Origin: Branchiostoma floridae
Taxonomy: Eukaryota; Chordata; Leptocardii; Amphioxiformes; Branchiostomatidae
Assembly (NCBI RefSeq): GCF_000003815.2
Contig: NW_023365716.1
Location: forward strand, 921,119 to 960,532
Reading direction: 5' to 3'
Length of the DNA stretch: 39,414 nucleotides
A program made the position numbers and the translations under genes. Below are positions 1 to 10,145 of this stretch, piece by piece. The notes below the pieces were generated by a model. The model did no database searches. It worked only from the letters and a program-made list of their open reading frames with translations, and had not been told where the DNA came from. How positions within the stretch are numbered: position 1 is the stretch's first letter; the number at the start of each line of letters is the position of its first letter.

Positions 1-128
1 AACAAACTTCAAACTTTAAATACATTTATAACCATCATTAAACAGGAAAGCCCTGTCAAAACTTTGGGACGGGGTCGCGGATAAATACTGTGTTCTGTGA
101 CTTTGACTTGAGTTCTACATCAGCTGAC

Positions 129-165
129 CTATGACGTAGGCTGCGAGTCACAGCCTACGTCATAG
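129..165. repeat. Perfect 14-bp inverted repeat with CRE-like arms
   Basis: The arms ctatgacgtaggct (129-142) and agcctacgtcatag (152-165) flank a 9-base loop. Each arm includes TGACGTAG, similar to a cAMP-response element. The paralogous sequence near 20325 keeps only the first arm, so the hairpin arose or was lost after duplication. Confidence 0.6.
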
Positions 166-287
166 AGCTTTACGTGTGTACGGAAATAGCATGTATATTA
201 CTAGTCTATCATCGTCGTGTATAAACATTCATAAGTTCATCAGATAACTCAAACCAACACCAAATCATACGTTTTGCCTACAATCAT

Positions 288-293
288 TTTATT
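288..293 (-). terminator. Candidate polyadenylation signal of gene A
   Basis: AATAAA on the minus strand, about 1.2 kb after the finger-array stop. The homologous hexamer lies at 20529-20534 behind gene F in the same local context (CATTTTATTGTGAAAG). The cleavage site is unknown. Confidence 0.4.
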
Positions 294-342
294 GTGAAAG
301 GTGCGGCAAAAGTTACACCAAGTTTTCAAACATTTTGATAGG

Positions 343-360
343 ATATATATATATATATAT
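343..360. repeat. (AT)n microsatellite
   Basis: Nine AT dinucleotides in the intergenic sequence beyond the 3' end of gene A. Confidence 0.9.
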
Positions 361-426
361 GACTAATACCTGTGAACTACTAATCTCCAAGCAATCTTAA
401 ACAGTAGCAGTTCGCTAATCTCCAAG

Positions 427-540
427 CAGATCCTACGGTGCCATAATATAGTATCAAAGCTGGCCAAGGAGTATAGCCGGCCAAAGGGAGTCAAACGGGC
501 ACCGGTGGGTTTGATACTATATTACGTCACCGTGGATCTG
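427..540. mobile_element. Short fold-back (MITE-like) element
   Basis: The ends are inverted repeats of about 30 bp: CAGATCCTACGGTG...ATAATATAGTATCAAA on the left, and its near complement reading TTTGATACTATATTACGTCACCG...GGATCTG on the right. The interior is GC-richer. No clear target-site duplication was found. Confidence 0.6.
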
Positions 541-863
541 TTCAAGTAAGCCAAGTCAATACTCCTATATGTGTAATACACTCAATATGCTGAATATTAC
601 AACTTAATATGCTGATTATTACAAGCGGGAGGTTATCGAATCCAAAAGACTTGTCTAAAGCAGGTAAATATAATGATTTTAAAACATGTTAAGATTCTTA
701 CTCCTAATATCACCTACATTTATAAAGAACATGTAAAATCAAAAACAGTAAAAAAAAGTACTGAAACTATACATACGAAACCTACATCGGACCGGTTTGA
801 CATATATGCTATAAACTTCGCAATCTCACTGGGACATGTCTGCTTCTCAAGTACAATTCCTTA

Positions 864-1038
864 TACCCCTTGTCACATTATCCATGATCTTTGGGCGTAT
901 CGACGGAAGGTCGGCCATACATAAGATCGACAGAGGGTTGCGCGTATTTTTCACCTGAAAGCCGTCCCTGTCACATATAAGCCATACTTTGTACCTTGTA
1001 CAATTGTTGTGCAATAAAGTTGTTATCATGAGCGAGGG
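864..1038. mobile_element. Probable truncated retroelement 3' end flanked by 38-bp repeats
   Basis: A block of about 175 bp is flanked by two similar 38-bp copies beginning TCACTGGGACATG (826-863 and 1039-1076). Gene F has a single uninterrupted copy near 20894, which serves as the empty site. The insert ends TTGTTGTGCAATAAAGTTGTT, and a related end appears reversed near 15000. This fits a 5'-truncated non-LTR element or SINE, although a 38-bp target duplication is long. Gene H carries the same insertion at about 35280-35450. Confidence 0.5.
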
Positions 1039-1264
1039 TCACTGGGACATGTCTGCCTCTCGTGTAGAATTCCTTACCACAGAGTAGTTCTCGGGCCCAG
1101 GTACAGATTAAGACAACGACAGGGTTCTCCCCAGATTTTTTTAGTATAGTGGAGGGGCTGGCAAAAAATAACCCGAACCAACTCGCTGCACTTGCATGAA
1201 AATGGATGCATTTTGCATGACAGAGGGTGTCAAATACTACAAGTATATTAAGGATATAAACTGT

Positions 1265-1483
1265 GTAGGTGGGTAAAGCTGTTTGCTGTATATTTGTCAC
1301 ACGTTGTGGATTCAGTTTCTTTCTCATGTCTTTGGTATATATGAAAGGTAGATGACGGTGAGATTTCCTAGCTGCAAAGTAGTTACACTGATAACAGTTG
1401 TATGGTTTTCCTCCTCTGTAGGTTATTATATATGCTTGGCTCTTTCGACATTTGAGTTATCCTAGTACCCATTCCTCGAACAT
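1265..1483 (-). pseudogene. Decayed finger-coding tail of gene A
   Basis: Downstream of the TAG, reverse-strand translation still gives finger-like pieces, including GGKPYNCYQCNYFAARKSH near 1357-1420 with the first cysteine pair of a finger intact. Stops and frameshifts separate the pieces. The same relic occurs behind genes C, F and H, so it is inherited decay and not damage unique to A. It would be transcribed as 3' UTR. Confidence 0.7.
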
Positions 1484-2323
<840 letters not shown>

Positions 2324-3077
2324 TTCTATTCTGTGGGATGGGGGTGGAGGTAGATTATAGAATGAAAACTTCTTTCTAGAAGTGTGATACATTGGGATTT
2401 GTGTTTACAACTTTCAAAATCTTCCATCTGCAATTCCAGTCTGTCTTAAAAAGGCCAACAGAAAACAAATTACTTGTGACAAACCTAATATTTGCGAAGT
2501 ATATGTCTACTATGTATGGACAATTACACATAAATCCCTCCAATGGTTTAAAAAAAAATTCTCATCCCATAATACAGACTCTTGTATTAGGTAAATTAGC
2601 CTTGTGGGACAGTAGTTATGTACTAGAAGACGTCATACTTTGTCTCTTGCACGATTCTCTGTGTAATAGAATTGAACAAGACCCCCTCTTGTGGTCTTTT
2701 TTTACTTCCAGTCATAAAAAGATTAAGTTCGTTGGGATCTACTGCTATTACTAAAGCATTATACACATGTACTTATTTGCTTGCAAGAAAATGGGAAATA
2801 TACACGTATATTAGAGCAAATCTGTCCTTGATAGAAAGTTTCAAAGTAGCAGAACACAGTATTTATCTATAAAGTACTAGAACCAAGGTTATTGAAGACA
2901 GGTAGATGACAGATATTCAAGTGCAAGTGACCCCGAATACATTTCACACATTACAGCTTCCAAGTTTCTACTGCCCCCCTCCCCCATCAAAACACACATC
3001 ACAAACACACCCGTAATTTCAATTTACCGCTGAATAAGCACCAACCATGAAGCTTTAACGACAAACACAGGTCTTAC

Positions 3078-3300
3078 CTGTAGATCTACGGTGGTTAGCG
3101 GTCTCCAAGACTCCTGGTGACTGTAAAATCTCGACAGTTCTTCGGAGATATTTTACACCGGAGAAGCAAAACAAAATGGCGAACATCCGCTCACGTTCCG
3201 GACAAAGGTGGGAGGTCACAAACCCGACACTCCCTTCACAACAGGTTAAACCAGAGATCGCCGCATAACGATTTACTCCCGTGGTTTAGAGCCGAGCGTT
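3078..3300 (-). promoter_or_regulatory. Promoter and non-coding exon 1 module of gene A
   Basis: On the minus strand this ends with a splice donor CAG|GTAAGAC (last exon base 3078). It contains AAAATGGCGAAC at 3173-3184, a one-base departure from the YY1-like site of the paralogs, then a GGTCACAAACC block and GATCGCCGCATAACG. The same blocks in the same order recur upstream of B, D, E, F and H. The start site cannot be fixed by eye. A C-rich tract (G-rich on the sense strand) lies in the intron at about 2974-2985. The remaining intron, 2393-2970, shows nothing recognisable. Confidence 0.7.
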
Positions 3301-3973
3301 TTAGTTTTAGTTAGGTAAAAAAAATCGATTCAGTTGTGAGATTCACTGTGACAGGCATCCAAGAGCAAACGGTGCTGCCTCGACTACATAGAATAATCAG
3401 ACGATATAGATTGCAACACCAACTTACTAGTATTCGCTTTGTTTACATTCATTTTTTAAATATCTGTAGCTAAGTAACGCTGAAGTTCTAAAACAATGTG
3501 TAAATACATGTTGCTATAGGTTAGAATCACTAGTACTGAGAATAAAAGTGGATATAAACCAACAACAACGTATTCGTTTTGTTTACATTCATTTTATTTT
3601 GAAATATCTTTTGGTAAAGTAACGCTTAAGTTCTAAAACATGTTATTATGATACATGTTGCTATTCTAGAAACACTAGTACTGAGAATACAATAGTGCAA
3701 AATACAAGGTACATTACCTGTATACTACACACAATACTTTATCATTCAAAATGTTATTCTTTGAAATGAATTAGTTTAAATAAGGAGAAATGCGGATGTT
3801 AAAAACAACAGTAACCGTATGGTCACTAGCATTTCTAGAGCGCACATCGAAAACAAAAGATCCGAACAAATAAAAGACTACATCTATGCTAAGGTGCTTA
3901 AACTATTTTTAAGTACCAAATTTGTAATTTTACACAAGTAGAAACTATGACCAGCTTGACGGTTGCTCACAAA
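3301..3973. repeat. Spacer between A promoter and B tail, with an imperfect tandem duplication
   Basis: About 3424-3545 and 3571-3690 are imperfect copies of each other. Both contain TTTGTTTACATTCATTTT, AAGTAACGCT, AAGTTCTAAAACA and CACTAGTACTGAGAATA. The second copy holds the AATAAA (minus strand, 3593-3598) that may be the poly(A) signal of gene B. No gene was seen. Confidence 0.6.
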
Positions 3974-4445
3974 CTAAAGAGAAATAAATGATCTATTTCT
4001 TTACAAATTACAAGAGTACATCTATGCCTAGGCACTAATATTAAAGAATCTACTTCTTTACAAATTACGAGAGTACATCTATGCCTAGGTACTAATACTA
4101 AAGAATCTATTTTTATATAAATTACAAGAGTACATCTATGCCTAGGTACTAATACTAAAGAATCTATTTTTATATAAATTACAAGAGTACATCTATGCCT
4201 AGGTACTAATACTAAAGAATCTATTCTTATATAAATTACAAGAGTACATCTATGCCTAGGTACTAATACTAAAGAATCTATTTCTATATAAATTACAAGA
4301 GTACATCTATGCCTAGGCACTAATACTAAAGAATCTATTTCTATATAAATTACAAGAGTACATCTATGCCTAGGCACTAATACTAAAGAATCTATTTCTA
4401 TATAAATTACGAGAGTACATCTATGCCTAGGTACTAATACTATAC
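3974..4445. repeat. 57-bp minisatellite, about eight copies
   Basis: The unit contains TACATCTATGCCTAGG, and the TATGCC core recurs exactly every 57 bp at 4023, 4080, 4137, 4194, 4251, 4308, 4365 and 4422. Because 57 is divisible by three, the reverse strand stays open as a 19-residue repeat. That reading frame is a by-product and I do not call it a gene. Single related motifs occur at the equivalent place behind E (about 16730) and G (about 31890), and a related 41-bp repeat lies behind C and D. Confidence 0.9.
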
Positions 4446-4589
4446 TAGGTACATAACGTACCCCCTGTTGAGAACATATGCCATAACCCACACCAGACAA
4501 CCTGCCTCTAATGCATTTTTCTTTACTATAAAAGTCGTTATGAGGACCAGGTACAGACTAAGACTACAGTTGAAATAGTTACTTCTGGA

Positions 4590-4716
4590 GGGCATGTAGG
4601 GTTTCTTATTACAGTGTTAATAATCTAGATGCTGTTCTAAATTGCATTTCACTGATGCAGAATAGTCGCACTGGTTACATTTGTAGGCTTTTCTCATGTA
4701 GGGATCCTCAAATGTT
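4590..4716 (-). pseudogene. Relic zinc finger in the tail of gene B
   Basis: The reverse strand reads AYKCNQCDYSASVKCNLEQH followed by LDY and a stop, then KKPYM. This is a recognisable CDQCDYSA-type finger with a broken linker and an in-frame stop. It lies beyond the retroelement, on the same strand and in the expected order. The element therefore sits inside the decayed 3' part of gene B. Confidence 0.7.
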
Positions 4717-4736
4717 TAATTAAAAAAAAATCACGG

Positions 4737-5753
4737 GTCCTAGTGGTAAACGTGCAGATGTTGTCACACTGGCAGCAAGTCCCCTCAGAAGATATCTCCC
4801 TTTTCCAGCAGCTGTACAACTCCGCGAAGAGCTGCGTCAGAGTAACCGGGAAAGAGTCAGAGTGGTTCACCATCAACAGTGGGGTCAGACAGGGCTGTGT
4901 GGCTGCCCCCGACCTCTTCAACTGTGTTATTGACTACCTGATGACGAAGGTCTGCGAACGAGTCCCCGGGGTGTCCTTTGGACAGTACAACCTGGCCGAC
5001 CTCGAGTACGCCGACGACACCTCCCTGCTTGTCGATGATTTGGACCAACTGGCAGAAGCCCTCACGGTCTACGATGAGGAGGCCAAGAAGCTTGGTCTCA
5101 GCATCAATTGGAGCAAGACAGAGCTCATGCACATCGGAGACGGCCCGGACCCTGAGCCCCTCATCTTCAATCAGTGCATCGTGAACTTCGTCTCTTCATT
5201 CAAGTACCTTGGCTCAATAATCTCCAAGACAGGTGACCTGAAACCCGAGGTCAACCAACGACGCACCCAGGCCTCAGCTGTCCTACAGTCCCTATGGAAA
5301 CCACTCTGGCGACATCGTCATATCTCCCTGCAGACCAAACAACGAGTCTACAACTCCTCGGTTATTTCAGTTCTCCTGTACGGCTCGGAAACCTGGGCAC
5401 TGAACAACACTCTGGCAGCCCGGCTCGACGGATTCGACTCTAGAGCTCTGAGGAGGATCACTGGCACCCGTTGGCACGAGCACGTGCGCAACAGTGAACT
5501 CAGGGAGCTGACCGGACAACCTCCCGCCTCCTCCCTTGCAGCCATGAGAAGGGTTCGATGGTACGGGCACGTCCTCCGGCTCCCCCCAGAGCACCCCACC
5601 AGAGCCCTGCTCGAGTTCAACCCAAAGCAGGCAGGATGGCGTCGCCCACGGGGGAAGCCCCGCACCCGCTGGATGGACGTGGTGTCCCGAGATCTGCGCA
5701 CCATTAACATCACCCCCCACCAGGCGCAGCTTGCAGCGACAAACAGAGGATGG
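4737..5753 (+). mobile_element. Non-LTR retrotransposon fragment (reverse transcriptase C-terminal part)
   Basis: An open frame on the plus strand, counted from an ATG at 4743, has reverse-transcriptase motifs in order: GVRQGC at residues 47-52, catalytic YADD at 89-92, FKYLGS at 153-158 and LLYGSETW at 211-218. A basic region with RWYGHVLR follows. The fingers and first palm motifs upstream are missing, so it is 5'-truncated, as is usual for LINE copies. The type resembles RTE-like elements, but I cannot fix the clade. It is antisense to gene B and runs into the assembly gap, which hides its 3' end and any target-site duplication. Codon use is GC-rich compared with the surrounding DNA. It cannot be autonomous as it stands. 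Confidence 0.85.
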
Positions 5754-6148
5754 NNNNNNNNNNNNNNNNNNNNNNNNNNNNNNNNNNNNNNNNNNNNNNN
5801 NNNNNNNNNNNNNNNNNNNNNNNNNNNNNNNNNNNNNNNNNNNNNNNNNNNNNNNNNNNNNNNNNNNNNNNNNNNNNNNNNNNNNNNNNNNNNNNNNNNN
5901 NNNNNNNNNNNNNNNNNNNNNNNNNNNNNNNNNNNNNNNNNNNNNNNNNNNNNNNNNNNNNNNNNNNNNNNNNNNNNNNNNNNNNNNNNNNNNNNNNNNN
6001 NNNNNNNNNNNNNNNNNNNNNNNNNNNNNNNNNNNNNNNNNNNNNNNNNNNNNNNNNNNNNNNNNNNNNNNNNNNNNNNNNNNNNNNNNNNNNNNNNNNN
6101 NNNNNNNNNNNNNNNNNNNNNNNNNNNNNNNNNNNNNNNNNNNNNNNN
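5754..6148. other. Assembly gap (395 N)
   Basis: Unresolved bases between the retrotransposon fragment and the finger array of gene B. It hides the end of both. The true length may differ from the number of Ns. Confidence 0.99.
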
Positions 6149-7528
6149 TAGATGTTCGTCTAGAGTACATTTCCTTGCTGCAGAATAATCACACTGGTCA
6201 CATTTGTAGGGTTTTTCTCCAGTGTGGGTTCTCATATGTCGGGATAACTCAGACTTTCTTGTCGCTCTGAACCCACACTCCCCACACATGTAGGGTTTCT
6301 CACCGATGTGTGTTGTCACATGTTCGTCTAGAGTAGATTTGTGTGCTGCAGAATAGTCACACTGGTCACATTTGAAAGGTCTTTCTCCTGTGTGGGTTCT
6401 CATGTGTCTGGATAGGTGAGACTTTTTCGCTGTCCTGTACCCACACATCTCACAATTGTAGGGTTTCTCACCGCTGTGTTTTATTACATGTTGGTCCAAG
6501 GTGGATTTCTGTGCTGCCGAGTAGTCACACTGGTCACACTTGTAGGGTTTTTCACCAGTATGAGTTCTCATATGTTGGGATAAATGAGACTTCCAAGCTG
6601 TCCTGTACCCACACTCCCCACACATGTAGGGTTTCTCACCGGTGTGTTTGGCTAGATGTTGGTTCAGAGCAGATTTCCCTGCAGCAGAATAGACACACTG
6701 GTCACACTTGTACGGCTTTTCCCCTGTGTGGGTTCTAGTATGTTGGGATAAGTGGGACTTCTTAGCTGTCCTGTACCCACACATGTAGGGTTTCTCACCA
6801 GTCTGTTTAACCACATGCCTTCCCATATTGCCTCTGTTCTCCTGTACCTGTGAGGTTGATGTATTGTCAGGTTTTGAAAAGTTCACATCACACGTTTCCT
6901 GCTGCAGGCCCATGTCTGTTGTCTGGGTCTCCCGACTGTCACTCTCCTTCCCAGGGTGTCCAGTACACAGTTCTCCAGTAGAAAGTTTGTAGCTGGGCTC
7001 TTCCATTTCTGTTTTTACACCACACGTTTCGTCGCTTGGAACGTCCCTTTCCTCGTCCTCCTGCCGTCCAGTTCCGTTCCAAGGATGTCCGGTTGGTTGT
7101 AGTTGCTGCAGGCCCATGTCTGTTGTCTGGGTCTCCCTGCTGTCAATCTCCTTCCCAGGGTGTCTGGTATCGTACATCTCATTCCCAGGGTGTCTAGAAT
7201 TTCCAGCACACAAGTTTGCAGTAGAAACCTCACAGCTGGGTTCTTCCGTTTCTGCTCTTACACCGTACGTTTTGTCCATTTCCTTCTCCTGCTGCCGTCC
7301 CGTGTCTGTTGTCTGCTCCCAACTGTAAGTCTCGTTCCATGGATGTCCGGTTGGCTGGTAGTCGTAGGTTTCCTGGTCCTCACTGTACGTTTCCTGGCAC
7401 AGCACGTTCTCTTGTTCATCCTGTTGCCATCCAGTGTCTCCTGTCGGCTCCTCTTTGATGTGCGTCTCGTCTGCAGTTTGTTCCACATGAAGCTCTTTAA
7501 CGGAAGGCACAAATGCGAACTTCGCCAT
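6149..7528 (-). CDS. Gene B: long-leader C2H2 zinc-finger protein, 3' end in gap
   Basis: The ATG at 7528 follows a TTTTAG acceptor by two bases and gives MAKFAFVPSVKELHVEQTAD. The leader carries IKEEP (lysine 25, psi-K-x-E SUMO consensus) and is about 85 residues longer than its relatives. The segment TGHPWN...CGV...[18 protein letters not shown] occurs twice in it. Eight fingers are visible before the gap. Finger 1 reads YMCGYRTAKKSHL: three residues are missing compared with gene C (YMCGDCGYRTAKKSHL), which removes one zinc cysteine. The rest are intact and alternate types. The leader is closest to H, and the first fingers are closest to C. Expected function is nuclear sequence-specific DNA binding. 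The target is unknown. Confidence 0.9.
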
Positions 7529-8240
7529 CTCTAAAATGATTATAAAAAAAAAGTATGAGAAAAAACATATTTTTTATTTGATTATGTTACAAAACAGAAA
7601 AAGGTGCAAACTTTGCAAAAGAAAGTCTTCTGTGAAATTTCTTTTACCCGTTTTACTTTTAGCTCCTCAATTGTTTTTTCCAGTTGCAAGATTTGAATAT
7701 GTATTAATTAGGGGATACAACAACTGAACAACATAGTATTTCTTCTTTTTTTTAACACAGGCACGAATTGACTCATAGTAACAACAGAACAATACAGACA
7801 CATAGACACATAACAATCTATATACACATGCACCACCGTAGGGGTTTGACGTTATCTTTGTGGTAGAATGAACATGACTTACAGTAAGCACGGACTGTAC
7901 AATGGTGTAATAGAAAAGTGGACACGCAAATATATAATATATCACTGTTTACGCCACCAGGCATCGGTCAGGTGCATCTCATTGGCACTGCAGGCTCGTG
8001 GCATCTTCATGATTATGCGAAAATATGACTGTACACAAAACGGAGTTGACTTCCATAGCTATAGCTGCGCACCAAAAAGTGGTAGGTAGGTCAGTACAAG
8101 GAAAAGTCTCGCATTATGTTGGGTTGCACGAATATCACCATCGTCACTTAATCTTTAATTTATATCATCAAATACTACAAATTTTGTTGTTATGTCTGGC
8201 AGTATATTTGAGATACAAAATTTATTTGGCTTCTCACACA
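7529..8240 (-). other. Intron 1 of gene B, distal part
   Basis: This sequence lies between the acceptor at 7531 and the MITE at 8241. It aligns by eye with the equivalent introns upstream of C (11475-12005) and H (37024-37560): shared blocks include TATGTATTAATTAGGG, AATACAGACACATAGACACATAACAATCTA and TTACGCCA. No other gene was seen. Confidence 0.6.
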
Positions 8241-8404
8241 ATAAGCCTTCTCACATTAGTTAGGTCGCATGTGCGGCGACAAGAAAACAACACCAACAAT
8301 GGTGAAGACAAGGACTGTTTACTTTTTGTGTGCCTTGCCTTTTGACATATTACCTAGAATTCCTGTCGCCGCACATGCGCCCTAACTAATGTGAGAAGGC
8401 TTAT
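8241..8404. mobile_element. MITE with about 42-bp terminal inverted repeats, copy 1
   Basis: It begins ATAAGCCTTCTCACATTAG and ends with the complement CTAATGTGAGAAGGCTTAT. Arms extend through GCGCATGTGCGGCGACAGG. TA next to both ends is consistent with a TA target-site duplication, as made by Tc1/mariner-type transposases. The interior is the reverse complement of part of the longer copy at 19761-19997, so this copy is inverted and internally deleted. It lies in intron 1 of gene B, about 110 bp from the splice donor. Confidence 0.85.
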
Positions 8405-8516
8405 AGTTTGAATGCCCCCCTCCCCATCGACTACCGATCGAAAATACACTTCTAATTCTAATTTACCACCCAACAAGCACCAACCCGGCTGCTTTAACGA
8501 CAATTACAGCTCTTAC

Positions 8517-8745
8517 CTGTAGGTCAATGGTAGAAGCAGTCTCCAAGACTCCTGAAAATCGGTAAAAATCGCGTCAGTTTGGAGGATATGAAAAACGCAA
8601 GACGAGCCACAAAACAAGATGGCGGACGTCAGCTCTCACTAACGGGGTAAAGGTGAAAGGTCACAAACCTGATGCTAAATAGGTCAAAACAAAGATCGCC
8701 GCATAGCGCTTTGCTCTCCTGGTTTTAAACCTTTCAAAAATAACG
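8517..8745 (-). promoter_or_regulatory. Promoter and non-coding exon 1 module of gene B
   Basis: The donor CAG|GTAAGAG ends the exon at 8517. AAGATGGCGGAC at 8616-8627 is the best YY1-like match in the window. AGGTCACAAACCTGAT and GATCGCCGCATAGCG follow upstream. The C-rich tract lies at about 8413-8424 in the intron. The module is closest to that of H, and the similarity continues into the spacer to about 9100. Confidence 0.75.
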
Positions 8746-9514
8746 CTATAAATGAAGTAGTAGTGGTTATAATTCAAGTATTTTATGAAAGACGACTCCA
8801 GAAAGAATAATGGATGTATTTCAACACTAATGGAGATCTCCTAGTAAAGAAAACAAATGTTCTACCTCAATTTCTACGTCTCAGATTGTCAGATTTTGAC
8901 GGTTAGTCCAAGCCAGGTGAAATCCGATATGCGCAGGATTTCTTGAAACACAACTTTGTACAAGTATGCTATTGCGCTTCATATCAACACCTGACATTTG
9001 GCTTGGTTAACATTTCTTCCAAAAATTATGTTATTTCTTCTGTCAAAATTACGCCCTGGTAGGAAATGGAGTTAGAATCATCAGACGATAAAAACCAACA
9101 CACAATTACTGTCTTTGCTTCCTTTATTTTGAACTAGCTCTGCCAAAATTTTGCTTAGATTTTACACATGTCAATATCACCTTTATTGCTATAAGCTTAA
9201 ACGCTACGAATACAAAACATGTTAGCAAACTGTACACATCGGTGCATATAAAGTATATAATTAGGAATGTTAGATCCTTCTATCAAATAAAGTAGACTAA
9301 AGCATGCGAACATACCAAAATATTCCAGTATTTAAATCGATATCGACATGTGTACATTGAATGAAAAAAAATATCGTACCGAAACTACTTCAAGTCTATA
9401 TTATCTTTACAGTCCGATTTCAAAAAGGCTTTCTTACATAAATGTTATTAACAAATAAGCGGTCAACACAAAAGAAAGGAGCTCACCTATCATGGCTACT
9501 ATCTTAGGTACAAA
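8746..9514. other. Spacer between B promoter and C tail
   Basis: No gene. The stretch 8790-9320 is paralogous to 38545-39250 (shared AACGTTCTACCTCAATTT-like, TCAGATTGTCAGATTT and ATGCGCAGGATTTCTT blocks). AATAAA on the minus strand at 9123-9128 is the likely poly(A) signal of gene C. Confidence 0.6.
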
Positions 9515-9719
9515 ACCTACATCTATACAGTTTTAGGTGTAACTATGTCTATTGTACCTACATCTATAGAGTTTTAGGTGTAACTCTATCTATTGTACCT
9601 ACACCTATAGAATTTTAGGTGTAACTATATCTATTGTACCTACATCTATAGAATTTTAGGTGTAACTATATCGGTTGTACCTACATCTATAGAGTTTTAG
9701 GTGTGACTATATTTATGTA
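9515..9719. repeat. 41-bp minisatellite, five copies
   Basis: Five consecutive 41-bp units each begin ACCTACA(T/C)CTATA and contain TTTTAGGTGT. The homologous place behind gene D (12500-12581) has two units, so copy number differs between paralogous loci. Confidence 0.9.
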
Positions 9720-9884
9720 TGTGGCAGTATTTTACGTTTGGGACTGCATTGTTAGCAGCGACACCTACCTGCAGTTCAAAGTGAACCTCTGCAGCTGTCG
9801 CCTGTATGAGCTCTTAGAGTTTAAAAAGATAAAGCTGACTCCCCAGCCCCTCGTGACCTGGGGGTCAAGAGACTAGGTAGGTAA

Positions 9885-10145
9885 AGCTGTTTGCTGTACA
9901 TTTGTCACACTTGTGGATTTTTGTTTTTTGGTATATACAAAGTAGATAAAGGTGAGATTTTCTAGCTAGCTACAAAGTAGTTACACTGAGAACACTTATG
10001 TGGTTTTCCTCCTCTGTGGGTTCTTATTTAGACATCTGAGTTGCCCTGTTTCCTATACTTCGCACATCTAGGACTTTTTTACATGTCGATTAAAGGTGGA
10101 TCTCTGTGCAGCAGAATAGTTACAATGGTCACACTTGTAGGTTTT
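9885..10145 (-). pseudogene. Decayed finger-coding tail of gene C
   Basis: Directly after the TGA of gene C the same frame reads KTYKCDHCNYSAAQRSTFNRH, a nearly complete finger, and then further stops. After a frameshift it reads GGKPHKCSQCNYFVAS. The stop therefore cut a longer array, and the remnant decayed. Confidence 0.75.

Noticed and set aside
3967-4500. Reverse-strand frame of 177 residues with a 19-residue repeat
   Set aside because: It is the translation of a 57-bp minisatellite whose period is divisible by three. There is no domain, splice context or leader.
5348-6148. Gene B frame appearing to continue through the gap into the retrotransposon
   Set aside because: The run of Ns has no stops and the part beyond is antisense to a clear reverse-transcriptase frame, so the join is artificial.
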